Positions 42,037 through 53,249 are shown, numbered from the stretch's first letter. The stretch: DNA of 64,000 bases from Jejuia sp047345485 (GCF_047345485.1 NZ_JBLFEN010000004.1:124001-188000), one strand, 5' to 3'. Notes: generated from the sequence alone by a model not told the origin. Numbers and translations are program-made.

Positions 42037-45000
42037 ATGAAAACACCTACTTATGTAATTAACTGTATTACAGTACTATTGCTCTTAATGAGCATGCAGT
42101 TAGTTGCGCAAAATTTAGTTCCCTTTTCACCAAGATACGATCAGGCTATTAAAGGTGATATGCTTTTAATAGGTAACAGTAATGTTGGGTTGCATGTTAC
42201 AAACCCATACAATGGAAATGATACAAATGATAGAGTAGATGCTGCGGTTTATGTTGATGTAGACGGCGACCCTACAACATTTAATTCTAGTACAGCTAAT
42301 TTAAATGTACCTAGTGATACCGATTGTTACCGTATTGTATATGCTGGTTTGTATTGGAGTGCAGTTGTTAATGGCGATGAACCTATCTCTGATATTAAAT
42401 TTAGAACTCCAGGAAACCCCTATCAAGATATTACAGGGACACAACTATATTTTCAAGATGCTGCTAACAACCGCAGCTCTAACACATATGTGTATTTTCA
42501 TGATGTAACCGATATGCTTACAGCATTGCCAAATCCTGAAGGTACTTATGGTGTTGCAAATATATCGTCTCTAGTTGGTCCAAAACCTAACGCTGAAGGG
42601 TTATCAGCAGGGTGGTCACTTTTCGTAATTTATGAAGATCCGTTATTACCCAGTAAATATATTACATCGTTTGATGGTTTTACAAAAATAACAAGTACTA
42701 TAAATGAGACATTTGATGTTTCGGGTTTTGAAACAATTCCGGTAGGTCCTGTACGTGCAAAATTTGCATTTAGTACCATAGAAGGAGATAGACGTTATAC
42801 TGGCGATTATTTAGAGTTAAATAGTACTATAATTGATGCCACTGATAATTCAGGTACGGTAATACGTCCTGGGAATAACTTTTTTAATAGTACAGTTTCC
42901 ACAATTAATCCTACTACAAACACCTCTGAATTGTTTTTTGATAGAAATCCAGCAGGTACAAATACACTTGGTTTTGATGCAGGAATTATAAATATTCCTA
43001 ATGCAGGTAATTCTATTATTGGCAATGGTGATACTACTGCAGAAATAAGTTTGGGCAGTAATTTAGATATCTACTATTATTATTTTAGTGCATTTGCAAT
43101 TGAAATTATTGCACCAAACATAGTACTTACTAAAATTGTTGAAGATCCGTCTGGAACAAATATAGAAGGGCAGGAAGTAGATTTAGGTGATGAATTAAAC
43201 TATGTTATTGGGTTTCAAAATACAGGAAATGATGATGCAAGACCTCCTGTGGGAGAAACAGGAATTGTAGTTAGAGACATACTTCCAATTAATATTGTAT
43301 TCGATTATCCAGCAGATATTGTGTCTTTACCATCTGGTGTAACAGTAAAAAGTTATGATCCTGTAACACGAGAAATAATTTTTTTAATAGATGAATCTCT
43401 CGTTGAGGAAAATGATCCTGTACAAGATATTCGTTTTAGAGTAACTGTAGTATCAGATTGTAGTTTATTAACTGACGCCTGCTCTAACATAATTAGTAAT
43501 CAGGCTTATGTAACTTACAGAGGTACTATAAATGATACGTTTGAAATCTCCGATGATCCAAGTTATAATAGCAATACAGGATGTTTAATTACACCTAGAG
43601 CTACAAACTTTTTAGGAAATTTAAATTGTACGTTCGATGAAAATGTTGTGCTTTGTGGAGATTCAACAGTATTAACTGCTGGTAACGGTTACGATTCTTA
43701 CACGTGGTCTACAAGTCCTACTGGAACACCAGTTATTGGTACAGAGCAATCTCTTACAGTAACAGCAACAGGAACATATTATGTTTATAATGCCGCAGTA
43801 GCACCTTGCCAATCTATAACTCAGCAATTTGATGTTGTATTATTTGGTGCAAATGTTACTAATCCAGTAATTCCTTTTGCTGATGAGGTGGTGGTGTGCC
43901 CTAACGACGGTAAAGAACTACCAAATATATTCTTGTGTGGTGCTAACGATGCTAAATTTATACAAACAAATATCACAGATACTTCTTCGATGATTTGGGA
44001 GGTATTAAATGAATCGAGTTGTACTGCAGTTTTAAATCAAGATTGTGCAAACGAGAGTGATACCTGTTTATGGAATCAAGTAGCTACAGGTCCAAATTAT
44101 ACTGCTGATACTGCAGGACAATACCGATTAACATTAAATTATGAAGGCGGTTGTTTTAATCAATTTTATTTTAATGTATACGAGAATTTATTAATACCTA
44201 CAGTAGCATCAAGAGATATTGTTTGTACAACACCCGGAGAGATTGTTGTGGGAGGCGTTCCAAGCGGATACGAATACAGTATAGACGGAATAAACTATCA
44301 AGCTAGTAATACGTTTTCAGTTACAACATCAGGAATTTATTCTGTATACGTTAGGCAAGTAGGTGTAACACCAAATCCATGTATTTTTACAGTGCCTGAT
44401 GTTCAAATTAGAGAACGAGATTTTGTAGTTCAAACTACAATAACGCAACCATTATGTTATGGTGAATTAGGTAACGTAATAATAGCTGCAAATGATGCGC
44501 GACCGCAATATTTCTTTTCCATATATAATGGTGCTACATTAGTAAATAGTGTTGGTCCTGTTATAGATGATAACTATACATTCGAAAATCTAAACCCAGG
44601 GACATATACTGTTAATGTTTCCACAGAGGATGGATGTGTTTTTTCGGGAGATATTGAAATTATAGCACCAATATTATTAGAAGCAACTTCAGCATTAACA
44701 AAACCACTAACATGTACAAATGGTGAAATTACAGTATATCCAACTGGTGGAACTGCACCATATTATTATTTTGTTAATGGGGCAACTACCTTCCAAAGCA
44801 CACCAATAATAGATGTTCCAACCGCAGGAACGTATACTATTAGAGTTGTAGATTTTAATAATTGTGAAGCTGAAACCACAATTGATGTTGAAGCAATTCC
44901 AGCACCAGATTTTACGGTAAATCAAACAAATATTTTATGTGCTGATGCTTTAGATAGTGGCACAATAACAATAAACGTATCCAACCCAAATGGTAATACA

Positions 45001-48000
45001 TTGCGTTATAGTATTGATAACGGGACAACATATCATAATTCACCCAACTTTACAAACGTAACCGCAGGTGATTATACTATTATAGTAGAATATTCATCTG
45101 GAGTAGATGTATGTACTACTGCACCACAAACTATTACTATTACAACGGCTACTGCAATTAATGGTACAGTGGCGCTTACTACACCGTTTACCTGTACTTC
45201 TAATGGTGAAATTACAGTATCAGCAGTAACAGGAGGCACAGCACCATACCAATATAGTATTGATGGTGTAAACTTTCAATCAGGAACTACATTTACAGGG
45301 TTAACCGATGGTACATATACGGTTACAGTTATAGACGATAATATATGTACGTTTATAGCTGCTCCAATAACTGTTGCAACGCTAAACCCTCCAACTGATT
45401 TAAACTTTAGCAGTACACCAATAACATGTCCATCAAGCACATCTGATGTTGCCCTAACAGTTACCCAAGGTGTAGCGCCTTTAGAATATCAAATTATTGC
45501 GCCGTCAGGTTCAATAACACCATATCAAACATCAAATATTTTTACAGGATTAGTTCCAGAAACATACACATTTCAAGTTCGCGATGCTAATACATGTACT
45601 TATACTGAAACTTATACAATAAATCCACTGCCATCTCTAACTTTAGGAGCTGTAATTACTAAAAATTTAGATTGTACAGTTGCACCAGATGGAAGTATTG
45701 AAGGTACAATATCAGGAGGTGTTGCACCATTTACATATGCAGTTTCAGTAAATGGTGGTAGTTATACAAACCTTGGTGCTACAGGTACAACGTTTACTTA
45801 TCCGGTGCCAATAGATGGTACATATCAGTTTCAAATTACCGATGTTAATAATTGTACTGCAGAGTCCTCAGTACAAACTGTAAATGCAGTTTCATTACCT
45901 GAAATAATTTCAGTAGTTCAAACTCAAGATATTTTATGTAATGGTGGTGCAACTGGTGCTATTGATATTACTATTAATTCAGCCGTTGGTACACCTCCAT
46001 TCATTATCAATGTAAATAATGATACAACAACTACAAACTATGGTACGCAAACATCTGGATTACCTGCTGGTAATTATACCATTACTTTAACAGATGCAAA
46101 TTCATGTACAGATACGGCAACAATAACTATTGCAGAACCTACACCAATAAATATTATACATTCATCTTTACCAATTACTTGTGATGTTTCAGGTGGTGGT
46201 ACTTCGCAAGGCTCTGTAATAGTGCAAAGTGTTACTGGAGGAACAGCACCTTATAATTATTATGTAACAGGTACTAATGGCTATGCTGCTTCAGAATTGA
46301 ATACCTCAGGTACAACATCAACTACTTTTGATGTTGTAGATTTTGGTTTGTATCAAATTAATGTCGTAGATGCTAATGGTTGTTCTGTATTAGTTCAAGA
46401 TGTATTAGTAGCATCGCCACCAAATGATTTAGATATTGCCATAAATGCAGTGGTTGATTGTGTTACTGGAGGAGAAGTTACAGTAAGTGTTAGTACTACT
46501 TTGGCTAGTAGCGGACCTTTTTATTTCGATATTTATAGAGGCGTTATTCCGCCACCACCACCAGGAGGAACTTGGGTGTTACAAGACAATCCTGTAGTTA
46601 CAAACCCTAGTACAACATTCACAGGGTTATTACCAGGTGTTACTTATACATTTATCGTTTATGATAGTGATACAGGTTGTAGTTATTATGAAACTGCTAC
46701 AGCATCCATACCTACAAATTCAACATTAACAGCCTCTGCAGTAACGTCTAATAATATTACTTGTGTAGGAAGTGCCGATGGTAATGTGTCATTTACCGTA
46801 AATAGTAGTTATGGTGTTTCAACTAATGTGGACTACGAAATATTTAACTCATTATCACTTATTTCAACTGGTGTAACAGCATCTAGTATCGTACCAGCAG
46901 GTGGAAACTTACCAGTTTCTAATTTAGGACCATTACCTTTTGGAACATATTTTGTTTTAATAACTGAAACTAGCGGGCCAAATGTAGGGTGTGGTGTGGT
47001 AACTATACCATTTAATATTACAGAATCTGCAATAGATTTAAGTATAACTGCAACGGTTGATAGAAACGCAAATTGTAATTCAAACTCTGGATTAATAAGT
47101 GCTATTGCTAGAGATGGAACACCACCTTATAGTTATCAAATTACAACAACAAATACGGCACCTTTAGCTATAGATCCTTCATGGGTTTCCACAAATACAT
47201 TTAATGCTGATACAAATACATATTATGTTCATGTAAAGGATGCTTATGATTGTATTCAAACAACCACAGCTTTGGTGCTTCCTCAAGATCCCGAGCCAGT
47301 AATCGATGCAATTGTAAATAATCAATGTACAGTTGCAGAAGGTGATTTTGAAATTGATGTTACTTTAGTTACCGCAGGAATTGCTCCTTATAGCTACAGT
47401 ATTGATGGTAGCACATTTCAAACTAAAACGGCACCATTTAATGTTTCTAGTTTAGCTTCAGGAACACATACAATAGAAATTCAAGATGCTAATGGTTGTG
47501 GTAACTTAGTAACTGTAGATATTGCACCACCAGTTACTATCACACCTAGTGTTACGTCATTACCAACTTGTAATAATGATGACGGACAAATTACTATAAA
47601 CGGTACAGGTGGCACAGGAGTATATACGTATACTATTAGTCCTAACCCAGCTGGCGTTAGTTTAAGCGGGAATGTGTTTTCTGGAGTACCTTCTGGAAGT
47701 TATACAGTAACAATTACAGATGCGAATACTTGTTTTGTAGAAGTTGAAGTTGTGTTACCAGAGGCAATACCGCCAACAGTGACTACAACACCAAATGCGG
47801 TAACTTGTTTTGGTGATAATACAGGAAGTTTTGAAATTAATATCAGTGGATATTCAGGATCATACACTTATGAAGTTTTTGATAGTGCCTCGGTATCAGT
47901 CTCAGGTATTATAAATGCAAATACGTCAACAAATCCAGAGTTAGTTTCTGGAATATCAGCTGGTAATTATAGTGTATTAATCACGCAAACTGCAAGTCCG

Positions 48001-50283
48001 TTTTGTGTAACAACTTCAAACGTTATTATTCAATCCCCACCAGAAGCACTCAGTGTAATAGCTTCTGAAACTTCAAACGTAACATGTGATAATGATAGGG
48101 GTACTATTACAGCGATTGCAAGCGGAGGTTATGGTAATTATGAATACGAATTAACAGGTGCCGCACTAATACCGTATTCAGCCAATGGTACATTTCCTAA
48201 TTTAGAAGCTGGTGTTTATACAGTTAATGTTCGCGATTCAGGCGGCTGTATTGCGTCTGATAACGTTACGCTTAGTATTCCAAATCCAATAGATGCTACA
48301 ATTTCTGCTAGTACAACACAATTATCGTGTTTTGGAGATACTAATGCAACTATTACGGTAACTAATACTTCAGGCGGACAAGGTTCAAATTACACCTATA
48401 CATTAAACCAAATTACGCCAACACCATCAGTTTCAGGACCGCAAACGTCTACTATTTTTAATAATTTGGGTGCAGGAACCTACAGTATAACAGTTAACGA
48501 TGGGTATAATTGTGAATTTAATACGCCAGATATTGTAATTAATCAACCTACAGAAGTTCAAGCAACTTTAGTAAAAGCTTCATCTCAAACCTGTATAACA
48601 GAATCAACATTAACTTTAAGTGCATCAGGTGGAAACGGACCGTATACTTACAGTGCAGATAGTAATTTTACAACGGTTATTGGTACGTTTACATCATCTA
48701 CAACATTCTCAGTACCTGCGGGCATATATCAATATTACGTTAAAGATGTCAATAATTGTACTACTAGGGTTTCAAATCAAATTACAATTGATGCTTTACC
48801 AAATCTAACAATTAATGTAGATGCAATGAATGCTACTATTAATTGTACTGGAGATACAACAGGTGTTATCATTGCTGAAGCCGAAGGTGGATTGGGTAAT
48901 TATATATATACACTTCAAGACACTTCTGGAAATACAATTTCAGCTATACAAAATAGTCCAGGTGTATTTACAGAACTGCCTGCAGGAAATTATCAAGTAA
49001 GAGTAGAAAGTGGAGATTGTTTAGAAACCTCTGTGGTAATACCAATTACCGAACCTTCATTACAATTAGAAGTTACATTTGATACTACAGATGTAACCTG
49101 TACTGGAGAAAATAATGGCTCCATTGAAATTCTTGCAACAGGAGGAACAGGTGATATTAAATATGCCATATCCCCGCAATTAAATCAATTTTTTGATGAA
49201 CCAATTTTTGAAGATTTAAACCCAGGAACCTATCAAGCTGTAGTGCAAGACGAATTAGGATGTTTTGTAATTATAGATTTTGATATTAACGAACCCGCTC
49301 CAGTATTTTTAACTGTAGTACCAAATTCCATGATGCCAGAATTGTGCTCTGGAGAATCAAACGGGTCTTTTAGTATAGATATTTCTGGAGGAAGTTTACC
49401 TTACAGTGTGAGTTTAGACGACTACGATGGGCCTTATACAACAGGAGCAAACACACAAACATTGTTTGATTTTACAGATTTAGAAGGAGGGAATCACGTA
49501 GTATATATAAGAGATGATGAAGGTTGTGAAGTAGAATTTGAGATTGATTTCCCTGAGGCTATTGATATAAACCCGCAATTAGTCATCGATTACGGATGTG
49601 TGGATAATGCGTCTACCAATGAAGTTATAGTAACCTTAGAATCTGACAATGTGAACCCCACAGATCTAGAATATGCTTTAGATGGTGGTGCATACCAATC
49701 AAATAACATATTTACTAATATAGTTGCAGGTTTAGATCATTATATAGATGTAAAACATTCAAGTGGCTGTGTAAAGCGTACTGTTTCTTTTGATATTGAT
49801 GACTACCAACCTTTGGCCTTGGTACTTTCAGAAAGCGGACTTAATGAAATTGAAGCAACTGTAACAGGTGGTACTGGAAATTATGAATATTTCTTAAATG
49901 GCGCATCTAACGGTAATATTAATACGTTCAACATTTTTGAATCTGGAACGTATACTGTAACTGTTGTAGATACTAACGGATGTCAAGTTGAAGCTTCAAT
50001 TCCAATAGAGTTTATTGATATATGTATACCAAACTATTTTACTCCTAATGGTGATGGTACTCTTGATTTATGGGGTATAGGTTGTGCCAATCAATATGAC
50101 GATTTAACCTTTGATATTTTTGATAGATATGGGCGAAAAATAGCAACACTAAATGTTAACGAAAAATGGGATGGAAGATACAAAGGAGAAGAGCTACCTA
50201 CTGGAGATTATTGGTATGTAGTTAAGTTGAATGATAGCCAAAACGATAAAGAGTTCGTTGGGCATTTTACCTTATACAGATAA
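42037..50283 (+). CDS. sprB: Giant repeat surface adhesin with type B sorting domain, sprB-like
   Basis: A 2748-residue protein. After a signal peptide (LLLLMSMQLVAQ, cut near 25), residues 26-360 form a beta-rich head and 365-530 a DUF11-like segment (LTKIVEDPSG, GDELNYVIGF). Residues about 800-2655 hold roughly 22 SprB-type repeats, each beginning with a Cys-containing strand and ending with GTYTVTVxDxxxC. The last 85 residues are the type B C-terminal domain (CIPNYFTPNGDG, KWDGRYKGEELPTGDY) that sends it out by type IX secretion. In Flavobacterium johnsoniae SprB is the moving adhesin; that protein is about 6500 residues, so this one is shorter. The sprF-like gene starts 1 base after the stop. 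Confidence 0.8.
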   Translation: MKTPTYVINCITVLLLLMSMQLVAQNLVPFSPRYDQAIKGDMLLIGNSNVGLHVTNPYNGNDTNDRVDAAVYVDVDGDPTTFNSSTANLNVPSDTDCYRIVYAGLYWSAVVNGDEPISDIKFRTPGNPYQDITGTQLYFQDAANNRSSNTYVYFHDVTDMLTALPNPEGTYGVANISSLVGPKPNAEGLSAGWSLFVIYEDPLLPSKYITSFDGFTKITSTINETFDVSGFETIPVGPVRAKFAFSTIEGDRRYTGDYLELNSTIIDATDNSGTVIRPGNNFFNSTVSTINPTTNTSELFFDRNPAGTNTLGFDAGIINIPNAGNSIIGNGDTTAEISLGSNLDIYYYYFSAFAIEIIAPNIVLTKIVEDPSGTNIEGQEVDLGDELNYVIGFQNTGNDDARPPVGETGIVVRDILPINIVFDYPADIVSLPSGVTVKSYDPVTREIIFLIDESLVEENDPVQDIRFRVTVVSDCSLLTDACSNIISNQAYVTYRGTINDTFEISDDPSYNSNTGCLITPRATNFLGNLNCTFDENVVLCGDSTVLTAGNGYDSYTWSTSPTGTPVIGTEQSLTVTATGTYYVYNAAVAPCQSITQQFDVVLFGANVTNPVIPFADEVVVCPNDGKELPNIFLCGANDAKFIQTNITDTSSMIWEVLNESSCTAVLNQDCANESDTCLWNQVATGPNYTADTAGQYRLTLNYEGGCFNQFYFNVYENLLIPTVASRDIVCTTPGEIVVGGVPSGYEYSIDGINYQASNTFSVTTSGIYSVYVRQVGVTPNPCIFTVPDVQIRERDFVVQTTITQPLCYGELGNVIIAANDARPQYFFSIYNGATLVNSVGPVIDDNYTFENLNPGTYTVNVSTEDGCVFSGDIEIIAPILLEATSALTKPLTCTNGEITVYPTGGTAPYYYFVNGATTFQSTPIIDVPTAGTYTIRVVDFNNCEAETTIDVEAIPAPDFTVNQTNILCADALDSGTITINVSNPNGNTLRYSIDNGTTYHNSPNFTNVTAGDYTIIVEYSSGVDVCTTAPQTITITTATAINGTVALTTPFTCTSNGEITVSAVTGGTAPYQYSIDGVNFQSGTTFTGLTDGTYTVTVIDDNICTFIAAPITVATLNPPTDLNFSSTPITCPSSTSDVALTVTQGVAPLEYQIIAPSGSITPYQTSNIFTGLVPETYTFQVRDANTCTYTETYTINPLPSLTLGAVITKNLDCTVAPDGSIEGTISGGVAPFTYAVSVNGGSYTNLGATGTTFTYPVPIDGTYQFQITDVNNCTAESSVQTVNAVSLPEIISVVQTQDILCNGGATGAIDITINSAVGTPPFIINVNNDTTTTNYGTQTSGLPAGNYTITLTDANSCTDTATITIAEPTPINIIHSSLPITCDVSGGGTSQGSVIVQSVTGGTAPYNYYVTGTNGYAASELNTSGTTSTTFDVVDFGLYQINVVDANGCSVLVQDVLVASPPNDLDIAINAVVDCVTGGEVTVSVSTTLASSGPFYFDIYRGVIPPPPPGGTWVLQDNPVVTNPSTTFTGLLPGVTYTFIVYDSDTGCSYYETATASIPTNSTLTASAVTSNNITCVGSADGNVSFTVNSSYGVSTNVDYEIFNSLSLISTGVTASSIVPAGGNLPVSNLGPLPFGTYFVLITETSGPNVGCGVVTIPFNITESAIDLSITATVDRNANCNSNSGLISAIARDGTPPYSYQITTTNTAPLAIDPSWVSTNTFNADTNTYYVHVKDAYDCIQTTTALVLPQDPEPVIDAIVNNQCTVAEGDFEIDVTLVTAGIAPYSYSIDGSTFQTKTAPFNVSSLASGTHTIEIQDANGCGNLVTVDIAPPVTITPSVTSLPTCNNDDGQITINGTGGTGVYTYTISPNPAGVSLSGNVFSGVPSGSYTVTITDANTCFVEVEVVLPEAIPPTVTTTPNAVTCFGDNTGSFEINISGYSGSYTYEVFDSASVSVSGIINANTSTNPELVSGISAGNYSVLITQTASPFCVTTSNVIIQSPPEALSVIASETSNVTCDNDRGTITAIASGGYGNYEYELTGAALIPYSANGTFPNLEAGVYTVNVRDSGGCIASDNVTLSIPNPIDATISASTTQLSCFGDTNATITVTNTSGGQGSNYTYTLNQITPTPSVSGPQTSTIFNNLGAGTYSITVNDGYNCEFNTPDIVINQPTEVQATLVKASSQTCITESTLTLSASGGNGPYTYSADSNFTTVIGTFTSSTTFSVPAGIYQYYVKDVNNCTTRVSNQITIDALPNLTINVDAMNATINCTGDTTGVIIAEAEGGLGNYIYTLQDTSGNTISAIQNSPGVFTELPAGNYQVRVESGDCLETSVVIPITEPSLQLEVTFDTTDVTCTGENNGSIEILATGGTGDIKYAISPQLNQFFDEPIFEDLNPGTYQAVVQDELGCFVIIDFDINEPAPVFLTVVPNSMMPELCSGESNGSFSIDISGGSLPYSVSLDDYDGPYTTGANTQTLFDFTDLEGGNHVVYIRDDEGCEVEFEIDFPEAIDINPQLVIDYGCVDNASTNEVIVTLESDNVNPTDLEYALDGGAYQSNNIFTNIVAGLDHYIDVKHSSGCVKRTVSFDIDDYQPLALVLSESGLNEIEATVTGGTGNYEYFLNGASNGNINTFNIFESGTYTVTVVDTNGCQVEASIPIEFIDICIPNYFTPNGDGTLDLWGIGCANQYDDLTFDIFDRYGRKIATLNVNEKWDGRYKGEELPTGDYWYVVKLNDSQNDKEFVGHFTLYR

Positions 50284-50284
50284 A

Positions 50285-51301
50285 ATGGAAAAGACGATGA
50301 AGCACGCTATAAAAAATATAACAATTAAAGGTTTAACAAAACTGTGTTTAATTTTACTTTCAGTACAAAGTTACGGGCAAGAGCTAAACTTACCAGTATT
50401 TACGCAGTATTTGGCAGATAATAACTTTGTGGTATCTCCAACATATGCTGGTATTGGTGATAATTTAAAAATAAGAGCTAACGGTCTTACACAGTGGGTT
50501 GGTATAAAGGGCGCACCAGATAATCAATCTATTTATGGGGATGTTCGTATCGCAGACCGAACAGGTGTAGGGTTATCAGTTTACAATGATAGAAACGGTA
50601 ATACTATCCAAACTGGTGCAAAATTTTCATTTGCACATCATTTAACTATAGATTATTACTCAAAACAATACTTATCTTTCGGAATATCTTATAACATTAA
50701 TAATTTTAGAATTGATATTAATAATTTCAACACAACTTATGAAAACCCTACAATTGATCCTTTTGTAACAGATGATAGAAGAACATCAAATAATAATTTT
50801 GATGTAGGCGCATTGTACCGTTTTGATAAGTTTTGGCTAAGTTTTAATGCCAATAATATTCTACCTAAAAACTTTGATGAGTTTGTAAGACAAAAAGAGC
50901 CTAATTTGCTTTTAAATTATCAAATATATTCAGGGTATACTTTTAAGGGGCCTAAAAAAAGTGGTTTAGAATATGAGCCTTCTGTGTTTTATCAATTATT
51001 TGGAAGCGATAAACGATCGGCCACCGATTTAAACTTTAAATTTAGAAAATATAACCGTTATGGCGATTATTACTGGGCAGGATTATCATATCGTTTTTTA
51101 AACGATCAACTTTTAAAACCGCTAAATATCGGCCCAATGGTTGGTTTTCAAAAGAATATATTTTACTTCGGTTATGCATACCAAATTACTACCAATGAGT
51201 TGGCAGCATACAACTCTGGAACTCACGTTGTAACCATAGGGCTTAACTTTTTACAAGGTATCAGTAATTGCCCTTGTACACAAGATCCTGTGCACGATTA
51301 G
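50285..51301 (+). CDS. sprF: SprF-like PorP/SprF-family outer-membrane protein
   Basis: A 338-residue PorP/SprF barrel. Start at 50285 puts MEKTMKHAIKNITIKGL before a signal peptide cut near VQSYGQ; 50297 is an alternative. Strand motifs include LPVFTQYLADNNFVVSPTYAGIG, RANGLTQWVGIKGAPDNQS and LGFQKNIFYFGYAYQITT. SprF proteins are needed for secretion or attachment of their cognate SprB-type adhesin. It directly follows the giant adhesin gene with a 1-base gap, which fits that partner role. It ends the locus; no further type IX gene follows. Confidence 0.85.
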   Translation: MEKTMKHAIKNITIKGLTKLCLILLSVQSYGQELNLPVFTQYLADNNFVVSPTYAGIGDNLKIRANGLTQWVGIKGAPDNQSIYGDVRIADRTGVGLSVYNDRNGNTIQTGAKFSFAHHLTIDYYSKQYLSFGISYNINNFRIDINNFNTTYENPTIDPFVTDDRRTSNNNFDVGALYRFDKFWLSFNANNILPKNFDEFVRQKEPNLLLNYQIYSGYTFKGPKKSGLEYEPSVFYQLFGSDKRSATDLNFKFRKYNRYGDYYWAGLSYRFLNDQLLKPLNIGPMVGFQKNIFYFGYAYQITTNELAAYNSGTHVVTIGLNFLQGISNCPCTQDPVHD

Positions 51302-51376
51302 TCATGTTTTTTACGATTGCTAATATAGATTGATTTCTTTTTCTTAAATTGATATTACCAATCTAAAACTATAAAT

Positions 51377-51655
51377 ATGGCATCTAAAAAAACAATTATT
51401 AAAAAAATACAAATTGTACTGACTAAACATTTTGAAACACCACACGATGCTTTTAATTTTTTCGATAAAAATGGTAACGGAAAATTATCTAAAGCCGAAG
51501 TAGTTCGTCTTTTAAAAGAGGCAGACATTAATGGTTTTATTCGCGGTATAGTAGGGTCTAAACTAATAGAGGGTTATGATAAAGATGGTGATGGTAAAAT
51601 TGATTGGAAAGAATTTAAAACAGCAATTGCTGAAATGGCAAAAGATATTAAGTAA
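51377..51655 (+). CDS. Small two-EF-hand calcium-binding protein
   Basis: A 92-residue cytosolic protein with two EF-hand loops: DKNGNGKLSKAE (near residue 30) and DKDGDGKIDWKE (near 72). Both loops keep the Asp/Asn ladder and the closing Glu, so calcium binding is likely. No signal peptide or membrane segment is seen. It stands alone after the adhesin locus; a role in calcium sensing is inferred only. Confidence 0.85.
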   Translation: MASKKTIIKKIQIVLTKHFETPHDAFNFFDKNGNGKLSKAEVVRLLKEADINGFIRGIVGSKLIEGYDKDGDGKIDWKEFKTAIAEMAKDIK

Positions 51656-51734
51656 CTGGTTTAAATCAAAAAATAATAGTCTCACAAAAAATAGAAATCT
51701 ACCAATAGTATATATTGAATTTATTGATTAAAAC

Positions 51735-52157
51735 ATGAAATGTTTTCAAAAAGAAATACAACTAAAACCACATAAAAGAGGCTTTCATTTAATTACTGAC
51801 GTTGTATTAAATACCATTCCTGAATTAAACGAAATTAAAACAGGGCAACTACAAGTATTTATAAAACACACTTCGGCGAGTTTGACTATAAACGAAAATG
51901 CAGACTATACCGTAAGAACCGATTTTGAAAGTCACTTTAACAAAATGGTGCCTGAAAATGCGCCTTACTATCAGCATACTTATGAAGGTTCTGATGATAT
52001 GCCAGCACATATTAAAGCTTCGCTCTTAGGTGCCTCTATACAAATACCTATTACCAACGGAAAATTAAATTTAGGCATATGGCAAGGTATTTATTTATGT
52101 GAGCATAGAAACCACGCTGGTGGAAGAAAATTAGTAATTACCGCTTTTGGTATCTAA
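51735..52157 (+). CDS. YjbQ-family protein
   Basis: A 140-residue protein of the YjbQ/UPF0047 family, recognised by QVFIKHTSASLTINENADYTVRTDFE and the closing GIYLCEHRNHAGGRKLVITAFG. Conserved His and Glu residues in these segments are metal-binding candidates. Some members have thiamine-phosphate synthase-like activity. It is 12 bases from the cyclase gene downstream, suggesting shared transcription, though the two functions have no known link. Confidence 0.88.
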   Translation: MKCFQKEIQLKPHKRGFHLITDVVLNTIPELNEIKTGQLQVFIKHTSASLTINENADYTVRTDFESHFNKMVPENAPYYQHTYEGSDDMPAHIKASLLGASIQIPITNGKLNLGIWQGIYLCEHRNHAGGRKLVITAFGI

Positions 52158-52169
52158 ATTAGTTATACA

Positions 52170-53249
52170 ATGCTCACTAGAAAGTTTCTGTTTTCCATTC
52201 TGAAATCAATAGTATTCTGGATGTTAGCCTTTCTTATTTTTATTTTTATTAAATATAATGGTATTGAGGCAGAACTAAAAGTGTATACAGATGATGATTT
52301 ACAACTTCCCATCCGAGCATTTTATGAATACGGAATATTACTTGGTATTGTTATAGGTGTGTGTTATGGTATTATTGAATTTCTTTTTGAAACATATTTT
52401 AGCGAAAATTTAATTTTAGGAGTTAATATTATAGTAAAGTCTATCATATACTTTGCACTCATTATAGTTTTACTTAGTGTGTTTTCTTTTTTTATTGAAA
52501 GACAAATTGATATCGATTTACCAAACGAAATAGGGTGGTGGCACCAAGATCCTTTCTTTTGGACAACAATTATTTATTTTATACTCACATCAATTATCTT
52601 TTCTTTAATTAAGATTGGTAATGATAAGTTTGGACCAGGCGTATTTTTAAATATGATTTTGGGTACGTATAAAAAGCCTAAAGAAGAATCTCGTATTTTG
52701 ATGTTTTTAGATTTGAAGGATTCTACTAAAATTGCCGAAAGTTTAGGCCATGAAACGTATAGTAAATTTATTCAAGATTGTTTTACAGATCTAAATAGTG
52801 TATTACAAAAACATGAAGCAGATATATATCAATACGTTGGTGACGAGGCAGTATTAAGCTGGACAACCAAAAAGGGTTTTCGTAAAAATAATTGTGTGAA
52901 TTTGTTTTTTGCATTTAAGCGTAAACTGATGAAACGGCAAAGGCATTATGAACAAGAATATAATATAACGCCCCAATTTAAAGCTGGTCTCCATTTTGGT
53001 AAATTAATGATTGCTGAGGTTGGTACGGTTAAAAAAGAGCTGGCATATCATGGTGATGTTATAAATACAGCATCTAGAATTCAAGGCTTGTGTAATACGT
53101 TTAATGCTGAATTATTGGTGTCTAAACCTTTTTTGGATAGCTCCTTAATTACATTAAAATACAAAGCCAATTTATTAGGCGATTTAGAGTTACGAGGAAA
53201 AAAAGAGAAACTAGCAGTGTATAAAGTGCTGCAAGTTAAGGGCAAATAA
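52170..53249 (+). CDS. Membrane adenylate/guanylate cyclase domain protein
   Basis: A 359-residue protein. The N-terminal half has four hydrophobic segments (about 10-150), and the C-terminal half is a class III nucleotidyl cyclase domain: ILMFLDLKDSTKIAESLG with the metal Asp, QYVGDEAVLSW, and ELAYHGDVINTASRIQGLCN, the transition-state Asn/Arg region. This is the CYTH-free, membrane-anchored layout found in Bacteroidota. The product could be cAMP or cGMP; the specificity-determining pair was not resolved. No effector gene is adjacent. Confidence 0.86.
   Translation: MLTRKFLFSILKSIVFWMLAFLIFIFIKYNGIEAELKVYTDDDLQLPIRAFYEYGILLGIVIGVCYGIIEFLFETYFSENLILGVNIIVKSIIYFALIIVLLSVFSFFIERQIDIDLPNEIGWWHQDPFFWTTIIYFILTSIIFSLIKIGNDKFGPGVFLNMILGTYKKPKEESRILMFLDLKDSTKIAESLGHETYSKFIQDCFTDLNSVLQKHEADIYQYVGDEAVLSWTTKKGFRKNNCVNLFFAFKRKLMKRQRHYEQEYNITPQFKAGLHFGKLMIAEVGTVKKELAYHGDVINTASRIQGLCNTFNAELLVSKPFLDSSLITLKYKANLLGDLELRGKKEKLAVYKVLQVKGK

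Noticed and set aside
44446..50000. Regular repeats suggesting a CRISPR array
   Set aside because: They are diverged protein-coding repeats in one continuous frame, with no short identical direct repeats and spacers.
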